Notes under the pieces: model-generated
Database searches by the model: none
Seen by the model: the letters and a program-made list of their open reading frames with translations, nothing else
Told to the model about the DNA's origin: nothing
NCBI GenBank assembly: GCA_965214055.1
Contig: OZ243931.1
Span: forward strand, 2,604,001 to 2,668,000
Reading direction: 5' to 3'
DNA from: WTGA01 sp965214055
Lineage (GTDB): Bacteria > Pseudomonadota > Gammaproteobacteria > Arenicellales > Poriferihabitantaceae
DNA: 64,000 nt
Shown: positions 1 to 10,100 of the stretch, in pieces
How the letters are laid out: every line of letters begins with the position of its first letter
Numbering within the stretch: position 1 is the first letter of the stretch
Translations under genes and position numbers: made by a program

Positions 1-101
1 AAGATGTAGTTGCCAGGCACGGCCTTGAAGGTCGTGCCGATGGGAAAGACATCGTATTCATACAGGCGACGGGATTCTCCGAACCAGATGCGCGCTTTCA
101 T
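1..101 (-). CDS. N-terminal fragment of a small hypothetical protein (runs off left edge)
   Basis: An open frame starts with ATG at 101 on the minus strand and stays open to the window edge (33 complete codons). The visible N-terminus starts MKARIWFGESRRLYEYD and is rich in charged and aromatic residues, with no signal peptide or membrane segment. I do not recognise the family. It is divergent from the CpxP-like gene, with about 430 bp between them. The call rests only on the open frame and a protein-like composition. Confidence 0.4.
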   Translation of the reverse strand, partial: MKARIWFGESRRLYEYDVFPIGTTFKAVPGNYI

Positions 102-528
102 TGTATTTCAGTGTTCTTTTCATGGCTAACGGTTGAACGGCGCATGCGCCGCGGGCACCCCGAACTCATCCGCAATGGAAAAAAAGACGCATCAAAAGTT
201 CGGAATTGCAATACTATGAAGTCTACCATTTGCAAATCGTGACATAACCTGATTGTCGGCGATTGGCGTGTGCGGCTTGTTTACGTCCCGTTTGTTGTCG
301 GACTGTTGGCGTACGGCAATCCTACATTATCGGGGCAGTGCTCAGGAAACCCCATTTTTCGACCGGATGTCTCCAATGAAAAGACAACCGGACCCGCGTA
401 CCGGTTGCTGCGGCAATCTTTACACGATCTTTTCATTTGCCTTACCCAAACCTTGCACTTGGCCGGGCACAATGCACCGCATGAATCAACGTATTCATAC
501 TCTATTACCCACATCAAGGTACCCACTT
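102..528. other. Intergenic region between divergent genes
   Basis: About 430 bp without a supported gene. A stretch around 418-433 (TTTAC, 5 nt, CTTTT) resembles a degenerate CpxR box in reverse orientation, which would fit autoregulation of the downstream Cpx-like locus, but one half-site has a mismatch. Apart from that I see nothing in it. Confidence 0.3.
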
Positions 529-1005
529 ATGAAAAAACGAAATCTCATTATCACAGTCGTCATCACCGCAATGATTGGTTCCGGGCTGGTTTTCGCAGGT
601 GCCAGGAACTGCGAGTATTCCGGCAAGACCCATGCTGGCCACGATGGAAGGCACAAGATGGAACGAATCATCGGAAAGATGGACCGGCATCTGGATCTTT
701 CCGATGCACAGGAATTGTCGCTGAAAAAAATACTGGAAGAAAACAAGTCGATGATCCGGGCTACCCGTCATGCCGACAGGTCGTTTTACCTGGATATGAT
801 GGCCCTTGGCCTGTCGTCGGATAATTTAGATGAATCGGTGAACGCGCTGGCCCGGGAAAGGGCCGAACAGGTGAAGCAAGGCGCCATGGAAATCGCCCAT
901 GTCGCAAAGCAGGTTTCGGAAGTGCTCACTGAAGAGCAAAAACAGGAAGCTCATGACTTCATCCGGAAAAGAATGAATGGGTGGCATACCGAAAGCACCA
1001 TGTAG
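529..1005 (+). CDS. CpxP/Spy-family periplasmic stress protein
   Basis: 158 residues. The N-terminus has a lysine/arginine start and a hydrophobic run (about residues 4-21), ending at AGA, consistent with a Sec signal peptide, so the protein should be periplasmic. The mature part is helical and carries two LTxxQ-like segments (LDLSDAQ and LTEEQKQ), the hallmark of the Spy/CpxP family of small chaperone-like inhibitors of envelope-stress kinases. ATG 529 is preferred because AAGGT at 516-520 sits upstream and the signal peptide begins there; an open frame extends further upstream to 253 but lacks protein-like features. It lies directly upstream of and co-directional with the response regulator and kinase, so a role as accessory repressor of that kinase is inferred. 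Confidence 0.75.
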   Translation: MKKRNLIITVVITAMIGSGLVFAGARNCEYSGKTHAGHDGRHKMERIIGKMDRHLDLSDAQELSLKKILEENKSMIRATRHADRSFYLDMMALGLSSDNLDESVNALARERAEQVKQGAMEIAHVAKQVSEVLTEEQKQEAHDFIRKRMNGWHTESTM

Positions 1006-1123
1006 ACGGGCACACCATTACCGCATACACTCCTGTTTCATGGGCCGGGCCAGGGATGGCCCGGGAAACCAAGAAACGACTCTGGGAAAGAGGACTCCCG
1101 GGGAAGTTTTCCAGAGAAAGGAA

Positions 1124-1876
1124 GTGGCCAGTCATTCCCCGGATACCGGCTCCGCAAAAACCGATGCCACGAGAATACTGCTCGTGGACGATGATGCGGT
1201 GCTTGCCGGAATGCTCGGGGAATTTCTGGAAAGGGAAGGGTGTGCAGTTCATCATGCCGGCAACGGGGAGGATGCACTGGACCGCATCAGCCGGAATGTT
1301 TACGACCTGCTGGTTCTGGATATCATGATGCCCCGAATGAACGGCCTTGATGTGCTCAGGGAACTCCGGACCCGCAGTACACTGCCGGTGATCATGCTGA
1401 CCGCCAGGGGAGACGACCTGGACCGGATCCTGGGCCTGGAACTGGGTGCGGATGACTACGTCTCCAAACCCTTTAACCCCAGGGAATTGCTCGCCAGGAT
1501 CCGGGCGGTTCTGCGGCGAACCCACTTGAAGGCAAAGAACCAGGCCACCGAAATTGAACAGGGAGATATCCGGATCAACCCCGCAACCCGTGGAGTGACC
1601 ATCGGCCAGGGTACCCGGGATAAACGCCCGGTTTCACTGACCCAGACCGAGTTTGACCTGCTGTACCTGTTGTTGGTTAAGCCAGGTCAGCTGGTCACTA
1701 AATCCAGTTTGTCGACCCAGGTCCTGGACAAGCCGCTGAGCAGGTGGGACCGCAGTATTGATGTGCATATCAGCAACCTTCGAAAAAAACTCGGCCCCTT
1801 TTCCCATGGTGGCAACCGGATTAGAACGGTACGGGGAGTCGGGTACCTGTACCAGAGTGGTGAGAGGGAACGTTGA
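1124..1876 (+). CDS. OmpR/CpxR-type response regulator
   Basis: 250 residues from the GTG at 1124. The receiver domain begins at RILLVDDD, has the phospho-acceptor Asp near residue 66 (LVLDIMMP) and the conserved Lys in SKPFNP. It is followed by an OmpR-type winged helix (LTQTEFDLLYLL, then RSIDVHISNLRKKL and VRGVGYLY). It is a DNA-binding transcription factor phosphorylated by the adjacent kinase. The frame is open back to 977, overlapping the CpxP-like gene, but the extra 49 residues look non-protein-like; GTG 1124 gives the normal family length, although its purine-rich AAAGGA is very close. Its stop overlaps the TTG start of the kinase, implying translational coupling. CpxR is the closest familiar relative; orthology is inferred. 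Confidence 0.85.
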   Translation: MASHSPDTGSAKTDATRILLVDDDAVLAGMLGEFLEREGCAVHHAGNGEDALDRISRNVYDLLVLDIMMPRMNGLDVLRELRTRSTLPVIMLTARGDDLDRILGLELGADDYVSKPFNPRELLARIRAVLRRTHLKAKNQATEIEQGDIRINPATRGVTIGQGTRDKRPVSLTQTEFDLLYLLLVKPGQLVTKSSLSTQVLDKPLSRWDRSIDVHISNLRKKLGPFSHGGNRIRTVRGVGYLYQSGERER

Positions 1877-3204
1877 AATCACTTTTTGCCAAAGTACTTT
1901 CCCTGCTGCTTGCCTGCTTTTTCATCACCGCGGTGGTCACCTTTTTGTTGTTCAAGTGGATCAGTTACGAACTTGATCCCCATGAAAGGCATTTCCAGGG
2001 ACTGTCCCAGCGGATGGCCGAGGAGGTCATTGAAGCGTACGAAGAAGGCAACCTCCAGGCATTCGGCCTTGAATTTGAAGAGCGCTTCAACGGGAAAGTC
2101 TGGATCCTGGATGAGGACGGAAACCGGTTGTCCACAGAGAATCTGCCGGAGAGGATTCGTTCCCAGATTACTGAATATCCTTCCACCATTTTTCCTCACC
2201 ATAACGGGGCAGGACGGTTTTTCATCTTTGCGCACCGGGTCACCGGGGACCATGCCAGCTACAAGGTGATCATGACTTCCCGCCGGCCCTCGTTCAGCCG
2301 GAACCGGTTTCAGTTCGTATGGTTGCCCATCGTGGTGGTGATTCTGGGCATGGTCAGCGCCAGCGTGCTGCTGAGTTACTGGGTGCTACGCCCCACGCGC
2401 ATCCTGCGCAGCACCTTCAGGGAAATATCCGTAGACAATCTCGCCTCCAGGGTTCCGGAGGTCATTACCCGGCGAAACGATGTGTTTGGGGACCTGGGGC
2501 GGGAATTCAACCACATGACGGACCGCGTCCAGTCCACTATCGAAAACCAGAACCAGCTGCTGCGTGATGTCTCCCACGAATTGCGGTCCCCCCTTGCGAG
2601 AATCCAGGTGGCCGCATCCCTTGTGGAACAGAAGCTTGGGGCCAATCTGGACATTGACCGAATGGAAACAGAGATCGGGAAGCTCAACAACCTTATCGAG
2701 GACCTGGTTTCCCTTACCCGGCTGAAGAATCGCATTCCCCCGGTCAGGGAAAAGGTGGATCTCATCCAACTTCTTGAGCCAGTCATTGAGGATGCCAACT
2801 TCGAATTCCAGCAGGCGGGGAAAACCGCCGTACTGACGACGGTTTCCCCTGCACTCCTGTCCGGAGATTCCGAGTTGCTGTCCAGGATGCTTGAAAATAT
2901 TATCCGCAATGGATTGCGCTATACCCCGGAACAGGAAACCCTGGAAATTGAAGTGGCCGAACACGGTCGACGGATGGTCGTCACGGTCATCGACAAGGGA
3001 CCGGGGGTATCTCCGGAATTGCTGGAAAGAATTTTTGATCCGTTCTACCGTGTAGACCCTTCCCGGGATATCTCGGAAGGGCACCGTGGTATCGGTCTTA
3101 CCCTGGCAAAAACCATTGCCGAAATCCACGGTGGGCAAATCAAAGCGACCAACCATGGCGGAGGCGGGCTGGAGGTCCGAATTGACCTGCCGGCCCATTC
3201 GTGA
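1873..3204 (+). CDS. CpxA-like sensor histidine kinase
   Basis: 443 residues starting at TTG 1873, inside the stop region of the regulator gene. Membrane segments lie at about residues 7-27 and 147-168, enclosing a periplasmic sensor domain of about 120 residues. A HAMP region follows, then the H-box RDVSHELRSPLARI (phosphorylated His about 235), the N-box NIIRNGLRYT, and the ATP-binding motifs DKGPGV and GIGLTLAK. The domain order and context (CpxP-like gene and regulator upstream) indicate a CpxA-type envelope-stress kinase that phosphorylates the regulator. The periplasmic domain was not matched to a specific stimulus. The operon appears to end here, since 3205-3408 contains no supported gene. 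Confidence 0.88.
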   Translation: MKSLFAKVLSLLLACFFITAVVTFLLFKWISYELDPHERHFQGLSQRMAEEVIEAYEEGNLQAFGLEFEERFNGKVWILDEDGNRLSTENLPERIRSQITEYPSTIFPHHNGAGRFFIFAHRVTGDHASYKVIMTSRRPSFSRNRFQFVWLPIVVVILGMVSASVLLSYWVLRPTRILRSTFREISVDNLASRVPEVITRRNDVFGDLGREFNHMTDRVQSTIENQNQLLRDVSHELRSPLARIQVAASLVEQKLGANLDIDRMETEIGKLNNLIEDLVSLTRLKNRIPPVREKVDLIQLLEPVIEDANFEFQQAGKTAVLTTVSPALLSGDSELLSRMLENIIRNGLRYTPEQETLEIEVAEHGRRMVVTVIDKGPGVSPELLERIFDPFYRVDPSRDISEGHRGIGLTLAKTIAEIHGGQIKATNHGGGGLEVRIDLPAHS

Positions 3205-3286
3205 CCCATATTTGCACGGAGCGGAAACCCGGCAGCGTGTCCGCCCGGTTTTTCAATGCCGAACAGGGCCAGCGGGGAGGCGTTCG

Positions 3287-3312
3287 GGAATATTTTTATT
3301 TCCCCGTTCCCC
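3287..3312 (+). repeat. 26-bp dispersed repeat, copy 1
   Basis: A 26-bp segment starting GGAATATTTTTATTT and ending TTCCCC is repeated at 4452-4477 with 2 mismatches. The two copies flank the MazEF locus in the same orientation. No IS terminus is recognised; it may be a REP-like remnant. Confidence 0.4.
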
Positions 3313-3408
3313 GGTCAAAGGAAGGACTGCCCGGTATGCTTCGGATTTCAAGTTCAGGGTGCAGGTTTGAGTATCGGCATTGAAAATCGATCTCCTTTTT
3401 TCTAATGC

Positions 3409-3437
3409 TTGAACACCGAATGTAATTACATTATGCT
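3409..3437 (+). promoter_or_regulatory. mazEF promoter with palindromic operator
   Basis: TTGAAC at 3409-3414 and TATGCT at 3432-3437 are separated by exactly 17 nt, a sigma70-like promoter. A perfect 14-bp palindrome AATGTAATTACATT (3419-3432) occupies the spacer, the position expected for an operator bound by the MazE dimer or MazEF complex in autorepression. Confidence 0.6.
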
Positions 3438-3471
3438 TACTTGAAATCGTTTAATGTACAAGGTCACGATC

Positions 3472-3726
3472 ATGGCACACTTGGTGAAAATTGGTAATTC
3501 GCAGGGCATCAGAATCCCGAAACCACTTGTAGAACAAGCTCAGTTGGCAGGTACAGAGCTTACATTACAGGTAGTCGACAACGGACTCCTGGTCACTCCC
3601 AACAAAAGGGCAAGGGAAGGCTGGAAAGAATCCATTGAGGCGGCAATAGCTGTACACGGTGTTGAGGCAATTGACAGTGAATGGCTGGATGCAACCTTAA
3701 CATCCGATGAAGAATTCGAATGGTAA
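3472..3726 (+). CDS. mazE: MazE-like AbrB-fold antitoxin
   Basis: 84 residues. The N-terminal half (VKIGNSQGIRIPKPLVEQA) is a textbook swapped-hairpin AbrB/MazE DNA-binding motif; the acidic C-terminus (SDEEFEW) is the usual toxin-neutralising tail. ATG 3472 is chosen over the in-frame ATG 3454 because AAGGT at 3460-3464 is correctly spaced from it. The protein neutralises the MazF-type toxin encoded next, with which it overlaps by 7 nt, and probably represses its own promoter through the 3419-3432 palindrome. Confidence 0.85.
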   Translation: MAHLVKIGNSQGIRIPKPLVEQAQLAGTELTLQVVDNGLLVTPNKRAREGWKESIEAAIAVHGVEAIDSEWLDATLTSDEEFEW

Positions 3727-4049
3727 TGCCGGATATTGCCCGCTTCGAGGTCTGGCTCGTAAAGCTTAATCCGACCCGGGGCAGGGAAATCAGTAAAACA
3801 AGGCCATGTGTCGTAATTTCACCCGATGAAATGGCTGCATTATCCACTGTACTGGTAGCTCCGATGACAACAAAGAGTTTTTATTTTCCAGGTCGAGTCA
3901 TCTGTGAATTTCAAGGGAAGAAAGGGATGGTCCTCCTTGATCAAATCAGGGCGGTTGATAAATTACGGTTAGTAAAGAAATTGGGGGTTGTGGATGAGAC
4001 CACTCAGAAGGAATCGTGCAGGTACCTCCAGGAATTATTTGCGTACTGA
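3720..4049 (+). CDS. mazF: MazF/PemK-family endoribonuclease toxin
   Basis: 109 residues with the diagnostic N-terminal pattern EVWLVKLNPTRGREISKTRP, where the RP and the upstream strand form the active-site loop, followed by CVVISPDEM, a TTKS segment and the C-terminal motif LLDQIRAVDKLRL. MazF-type toxins cleave mRNA at short sequences and stop growth when the antitoxin decays. The gene overlaps the antitoxin; ATG 3720 or ATG 3726 (TAATG arrangement) are both possible starts. It looks intact. Confidence 0.88.
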   Translation: MVMPDIARFEVWLVKLNPTRGREISKTRPCVVISPDEMAALSTVLVAPMTTKSFYFPGRVICEFQGKKGMVLLDQIRAVDKLRLVKKLGVVDETTQKESCRYLQELFAY

Positions 4050-4157
4050 ACCGCATATCCATAAGGACCCATGTGCAAAACAATTTCAAACCGGAGCGTA
4101 AATGACAGATTGCAAGGATAAAGCCGACCTTATCTAGGATGTGGCTGACCTCACCAC

Positions 4158-4298
4158 GTGGCGGCTAAATTGCATAACCACATCAATGACTATTCGGTTT
4201 TGGCCCGGGAGATTATCGAGTATCTCAACTTTGATGACCAGATCGAGCGCATGGATGCTCCCAAAATTACAGCCGTGGGGCTCCTTATGGGAACCTGA
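4158..4298 (+). pseudogene. Short gene relic of unknown family
   Basis: A 46-codon open frame from GTG 4158 encodes a protein-like, hydrophilic helical segment (NDYSVLAREIIEYLNFDDQI, then ERMDAPKITAVGLLMG). The neighbouring frame upstream starts MADLTTW, which would join it through a frameshift. Too short for assignment; the size and location suggest a decayed antitoxin or other small accessory gene. Confidence 0.25.
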
Positions 4299-4451
4299 TC
4301 CCCCTGACTCCTGGTCTTTCAAGGGTTTCCGGCAAGATTGGGTTCCCATAAAAATACTCCCTCCGTTTAGAAAATGAGTCAGACTCCTTGATCTTGTAAT
4401 CACATCGGGAGTCTGAACATGACTATTCCAAAATCCGATAATTCGAATTGT

Positions 4452-4477
4452 GGAATATTTTTATTTTCCCATTCCCC
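4452..4477 (+). repeat. 26-bp dispersed repeat, copy 2
   Basis: Matches 3287-3312 at 24 of 26 positions, same orientation. See copy 1. Confidence 0.4.
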
Positions 4478-4787
4478 AATTGGGGGCAGGATCATCCGGT
4501 CAGGCACCGTGCACGGCAGCGGTGTGATCGGGTGTATACTCGCCCATAGACAGCCTGGTACGCCAATCTGTCGGTTTTCTGCCGATCCGTGTCAATGGGT
4601 CCGGCCCTGATGGGTCCGGGCGGAGGAATGGTGTATGGTTGAATGAAACCGCTACCCGGAGAAATTGGCCCATCATCGACAACACATCTAGTGCAGTGAT
4701 CCGGATTCTGTTCCGGTTGGGTCATCGTTTCGATACCGGTATTTCCCCGGGGACCCCGTGTGCGGGCACGCCTCCCGTTCCGTTGTG

Positions 4788-7007
4788 ATGGCTGCTCCTG
4801 AATCCGGCCGGGAAGTGCTCGTGGGCGCCATCGAGCGGGTAACTTTCCACAGTCCGGAAAGCGGTTTTTGCGTGCTGTCTGTGAAGGCCCGGGGGCATCG
4901 GGATTTTGTCACCATCGTGGGGCATGCCGCGATGGTTTCGGCCGGGGAATGGGTGACAGCATCCGGAGAGTGGAACAATGACCGGACCTATGGCCTGCAG
5001 TTTCGTGCTCGGTACCTGAAGATATCCGTCCCGTCCTCCCTGGACGGGATTGAGAAATATCTCGGTTCCGGCATGATCCGGGGGATCGGACCGGTGTATG
5101 CAAAGCGCATGGTCCAGCTGTTCGGCAAGGAGGTGTTTACGGTCATCGAAACCCATCCGAAGCGGTTGCGGAAGGTCGAGGGGATCGGGCCGAAACGGGC
5201 CAAAAGGATCACCTCGGCATGGGCCGACCAAAAAGTGGTCAGGGAGATCATGGTGTTCCTGCTCCAGTATGGCATCGGCACGGCCCGGGCGGTACGTATC
5301 TTCAAGACCTATGGGGCCGATGCGGTACAGGTGATGAGTGAAAATCCCTATCGGCTGGCCCAGGATATCCGGGGGATCGGTTTTCGCACCGCGGATCTCA
5401 TCGCCGGAAAGATGGGCATTGAAAAGACCGCCATGATCCGCCTGCGTGCCGGAATCTCCTACGCGTTGAGTGAAGCCATGGGGAACGGCCATTGTGGTCT
5501 CCCGGTGGCAAAGATGACCACTCTTGGGGTAAAGCTTCTTGATGTGCCGGAAGCACTGGTGGCCTCTGCACTGGAACGGGAACTGGAAGCCGGGACCGTG
5601 ATCGCTGACAGCGTGGCAGGAACTTCCTGCATCTTCCTGAGCGGGCTTCATTATGCCGAACAGGCGGTGGCCGGGCACCTGCAGCGGCTCCTCGACGGCC
5701 CTTTGCCGTGGGCAGGGATCAATGCCGACAAGGCACTTCCCTGGGTCGGGACCCGTATAGGACTCACCCTGGCGGGCCGCCAGGAGGAGGCAGTGCGGCA
5801 GGCGTTGTGCTCGAAGGCCATGGTCATTACCGGAGGTCCGGGGGTTGGCAAAACGACCATCGTCAACGCGATCCTGCAGATTCTCCTGGCGAAAGAGGTA
5901 AAGATGCTGCTGTGTGCGCCCACGGGACGGGCTGCCAAGCGCCTGTCAGAGTCCGCCGGCATGGAAGCCAGGACCATCCACCGGTTGCTGGAATTTGATC
6001 CGAAATCATTCGGTTTCCGACGCAAGGAAGACCACCCCCTGGACTGTGACCTTCTCGTCATGGATGAAAGCTCAATGGTGGATGTCACACTCATGCTGTC
6101 CCTGCTCAAGGCCATCCCGGGGTCGGCTGCCCTGCTGGTCATCGGCGATGTCGATCAGTTGCCCTCGGTGGGACCAGGCCAGGTGCTCGCCGATATTATC
6201 AAGTCGGGTGTCATGCCCGTGGTGCGCCTGACGGAAGTCTTCCGGCAGGCGGCCCAAAGTCGCATTGTCGCCAATGCTCACCGGATCAATGCCGGCAGAC
6301 TCCCTGAACTCAAGGCAGTGGACAGTGAAAGCGATTTCTATTTCGTGCCCGCCGAGAACGCGGAGCAGGCGGCAGAACGGGTTCTTGCCATCGTTTGCTC
6401 CCGTATTCCCCGGCGATTTGGCTTTGATCCCATCCGGGAAATCCAGGTGCTCTGTCCCATGAACCGGGGCGGAGCGGGTGCCCGGTCCCTGAACATTGAG
6501 TTACAGGCGGCACTGAATCCTGCCGGGGAAAACAAGGTGGAACGCTTCGGCTGGACGTTTGCTCCGGGAGACAAGGTCATGCAGGTGGAGAATGACTATG
6601 ACAAGGAAGTCTACAATGGAGACATCGGATTTGTGGAGCACGTGGAGGTCGAAGAGGGAGAACTCCGTGTTCGGTTCGATGGCCGGTGCGTCGTCTATGG
6701 CTTCGGGGAACTGGACATGCTGGTTCCCGCCTATGCGGCGACGATTCACAAGAGCCAGGGGTCGGAATACCCAGCGGTGGTGATTGTCGTACTGAACCAG
6801 CACTATGCCATGCTTCAGCGTAATCTGCTCTACACCGGGATTACCCGGGGCAAGCGGCTTGTCGTTCTCGTCGGCCAGCACAAGGCCGTTGGGATTGCAG
6901 TGAGAAATGTTTCCGGACGGCTTCGCTGGTCAAAACTGGATGAATGGCTGGTCGAGGGACTGACGGCCCCCGCATGCCCCACACTCCGTGAAACGCATCC
7001 TGCATGA
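4788..7007 (+). CDS. recD2: RecD2-like ATP-dependent DNA helicase
   Basis: About 739 residues. The N-terminal part has an OB-like region (SGFCVLSVKARG) and helix-hairpin-helix-like repeats (IRGIGPVYAKRM, VEGIGPKRAKRI, IRGIGFRTADLI). These are the signature of RecD2/YrrC helicases, which act without RecBC. The SF1 helicase core follows: GGPGVGKTT (residues about 348-356), APTGRAAKRL, LLVMDESSMVD, VIGDVDQLPSVGPG, LTEVFRQA, and near the C-terminus AATIHKSQGSEYPAVV and LLYTGITRGKRL. It is a 5'-3' helicase of DNA repair or replication-fork processing. ATG 4788 is chosen; the frame also opens at GTG 4758. No recB or recC genes are adjacent, consistent with RecD2. Confidence 0.9.
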   Translation: MAAPESGREVLVGAIERVTFHSPESGFCVLSVKARGHRDFVTIVGHAAMVSAGEWVTASGEWNNDRTYGLQFRARYLKISVPSSLDGIEKYLGSGMIRGIGPVYAKRMVQLFGKEVFTVIETHPKRLRKVEGIGPKRAKRITSAWADQKVVREIMVFLLQYGIGTARAVRIFKTYGADAVQVMSENPYRLAQDIRGIGFRTADLIAGKMGIEKTAMIRLRAGISYALSEAMGNGHCGLPVAKMTTLGVKLLDVPEALVASALERELEAGTVIADSVAGTSCIFLSGLHYAEQAVAGHLQRLLDGPLPWAGINADKALPWVGTRIGLTLAGRQEEAVRQALCSKAMVITGGPGVGKTTIVNAILQILLAKEVKMLLCAPTGRAAKRLSESAGMEARTIHRLLEFDPKSFGFRRKEDHPLDCDLLVMDESSMVDVTLMLSLLKAIPGSAALLVIGDVDQLPSVGPGQVLADIIKSGVMPVVRLTEVFRQAAQSRIVANAHRINAGRLPELKAVDSESDFYFVPAENAEQAAERVLAIVCSRIPRRFGFDPIREIQVLCPMNRGGAGARSLNIELQAALNPAGENKVERFGWTFAPGDKVMQVENDYDKEVYNGDIGFVEHVEVEEGELRVRFDGRCVVYGFGELDMLVPAYAATIHKSQGSEYPAVVIVVLNQHYAMLQRNLLYTGITRGKRLVVLVGQHKAVGIAVRNVSGRLRWSKLDEWLVEGLTAPACPTLRETHPA

Positions 7008-7168
7008 TTTCGTATCCGGAGGATGTCGGTTACCGGTCCGGTTGCGCTGTCCGCCAACTGTCCCGCAGTCGTCGGTATCGAGAGGACGCAACGAAACCCT
7101 TCTTGCGGCTGGATGACCGCTGAACGCCGGCATCCCCGCCTGCAGCGAGGCAAAGAGCAGTGCGACGG

Positions 7169-10100
7169 TCAGGTTGGGGTGCCCAGAGCTTCCGGTGCTC
7201 CGGTGCGTGCCAGCCAGCCCCGGGTGTTTTCATAGATCATCAGTAAGCACGGCAGCAGGAACAGCACCAGGACAGTCGCAAAGGCCAGGCCAAATGCCAT
7301 GCTGATGGCCATGGGAATGAGAAACTGGGCCTGGAGGGATTTCTCAAACAGCAGCGGCAGCAACCCCGCGATGGTGGTTAACGATGTGAGGATGACCGCC
7401 CGAAAACGCATGCAGGTGGCCTGGACAATGGCATCGCGGGACTGGACGCCCTGGGCGCGCAACTGCTTGTAAAACACAATCAGGATAATGGAATCATTGA
7501 CGACAATGCCGGACAAACCGAAAAAACCGAATAACGACAGGACAGTCAGGTCCAGTCCCATGACGACATGCCCCCAGATCGCTCCAACGATACCGAACGG
7601 AATAATCGTTAACACCAGCAGTGGCCAGCCGTAAGAACCAAATACCCAAGCCAGCACCAGGTACATCAGGCACAACGCCAGACCCAGCCCCAGTTGCATG
7701 TCCTCCAGGGTTTCGCGCTCCTCGGCCTGGCGTCCTTCGAAAGAAAGCCGCACACTGTACTGGTCCGACAGGGTTGGCAGGGTATCCCGCTCCAACTCTG
7801 CCCGGACTTCGTTGGTATTGTTCACGGCAGGGTCGACATTGCCCACTACGGTAATGGCCAGCTTGCCGCCATCGTGCCGGATCGATTCAAAGCCTCTTTG
7901 CAATCGGACATGGGCCAGATTTTGAATGGGTGCTGACCGTCCGCTGGGAAGCATGATATCCAGCGTTGCCAGGCTGCCAATGATATTCCGCTCCCGGTCA
8001 GGGAGTCGCAGGGTGACGTCGATGTCGTCAAAGCCATCCGACAACTCCTGTACGTTATACCCGTCATACGCCGCCCGCAACTGGCGGGAAACATTGTCAA
8101 CGCTCAGGCCCAGTACCTTCGCCGTTGGCGTCAGTTCCAGCACCATTTGTTCCCGGCCATAGGGGGAGTCATCCCCGATTCCGGAGACCCCGGGTATATT
8201 GTGGAGTACATCCTGCAAGGCGATGGAGGCGGACTTCACCTGGTTGATATCTTCTCCGGTGATGCTGATTTCTATATCCTGGCCCGGGGGACCTGCCTTG
8301 GGTTCAAGAATGGACAGGTTTTCGATCTCGGGCACACGCGGCAGACGCTCTTTCCACGTCTGGATGATCGTACTGTTCCGGGTTTGTCGCTGGTCCGGGT
8401 CCCGCAATTCAACGCCGATGACACCGAAGTGGTCCCCCCGGCTCTTTATTTCTCCTTGCTGGATCCCATGACGGGACAGGACCAGATTGATGAAATCCTC
8501 GGACAGGTCCTGTTCGACTTCGTACAGGGTTTCTTCCATGACCTGCAGGTATGCCTTCACTTTATGTGCCGGGGTGCCCGAGACAAAGGCAACGTTGGCA
8601 AACAGCCGATCGGCCTCGGCGATGGGGAAAAACTGAAATCCGATGCGGCCGCTGGACAGGAATCCAACGGTGATGATCAGCAGTGCCGTGGACAGTGCCA
8701 GCGTGCTCCATCTGAACGAGATGGCTGCGGAAACGGCATTGTGAAACGGGCCATCGCGAAAGCGGTCAAACCCGCGGTTGAAGGCCACCCGCCACCGCGC
8801 AGGCTGGGTCTGCATTAACCGGCGAAACGAGTGCGTCAGGTGCCCGGGGAGGATCAGGAAACACTCAACCAAAGACGCAATGATGACGCAGATCACGACC
8901 AGGGGAATGGATTGCATGATTGTGCCAATGGTCCCTCCGACCAGTAACAATGGCATGAATACGGCAATGGTGCTCAGTGAAGAGGAAAAAACCGGTCCCA
9001 GCATGCGCCGGGCTGAGCGTTCCGGGGCATTCACCGGGTCTTCACCGGTTCCGAACTGCGCCACGGCCTCTTCGCCCACCACGATCGCGTCATCGACGAT
9101 AATGCCGAGGGTCATGATCAACGCAAAAAGAGTGATCATGTTGATGGATCCCCCAACCAGATACAGTGCCGCCAGGGCGGCCATGAATGAGACCGGGATA
9201 CCCACCGCAATCCACCAGGCAACCCGGGCATTCATAAAAAGAAACAGGATCAACACGACCAGCAATAACCCGCTAAGGCCGTTCTTTACCAGCAGTGAAA
9301 TACGGCCCTGCAACAGTTGCCATTGCTCGTCGTAAACGATCAGTTCCACCCCATAGGGCACGTTGGGATGCGTTTCGTCCAGCCATTCGTGAAATGTTTT
9401 TGCCGCCTTCAGGCTGTCGCTGGACTCGGTTCGGTACAGGATCAGTTCGATGGCCGGTTCCCCCTCATGCTGGATGGAAACCTGGCCATCCCGGGGTTTT
9501 CGGGAGATGTCCGCGATATCCCCCAGGGTGATCAGTCGGCCCTGCTCCTCGGCAACCACGGGCACACTGGCGAAGGAAAACGCATCTTCACGTCGCTCAT
9601 CAAAACGAAGCTGACGTGAAGTTTCATTCTGTCCAATCACCCCCATGGGGGAATTGCGCGACCACGAAGCGACCCGGCGACCGACCTCATCCAGAGAAAG
9701 ACCCAGTTCACGCAATCGAACCGAAGGAATTTCGATGGCAATCTGTTCTTTGGGAAGTCCGTTGATCTCGACTTTCGAAATATCCCGGTTCAGCAATTCC
9801 GTCTCGAAACGATTGGCCAGATTGCGCAACTGGCTCAAATCGGTGGGACCCGTTATCAGCAGGCTCGCCACCCGTTCATACAGTGCTGCCTTGGTGACCA
9901 CGGGGCGATCAATATCCACCGGCAGATCCTGAACCTGGTCGACCTGTTGCTCCACCTGGCTCACAGCCAGCCCCATGTCCGTGCCGGAGAAAAATTCCAG
10001 AGTGATGAGACAGACCCCTTCTGCGGAGGTTGAGGTCATCTTTTTGACGTGGTCAATGTTACGCAATGACTGCTCCAGCGGCAGGGTGATCAGGTCTTCG

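Larger units (their letters stand above)
4050..4787. other. Relic-rich intergenic region
   Basis: About 740 bp with no intact gene. It contains a 46-codon remnant (4158-4298) and the second copy of a 26-bp repeat (4452-4477). Frames are broken by stops throughout, and the A+T content is visibly higher than in flanking core genes, as expected for decayed accessory DNA next to a toxin-antitoxin locus. Confidence 0.45.

Noticed and set aside
3220..3260. Intrinsic terminator after the kinase gene (CCCGG...CCGGTTTTT)
   Set aside because: The possible stem is only about four base pairs with a mismatched base, so it is not supported.
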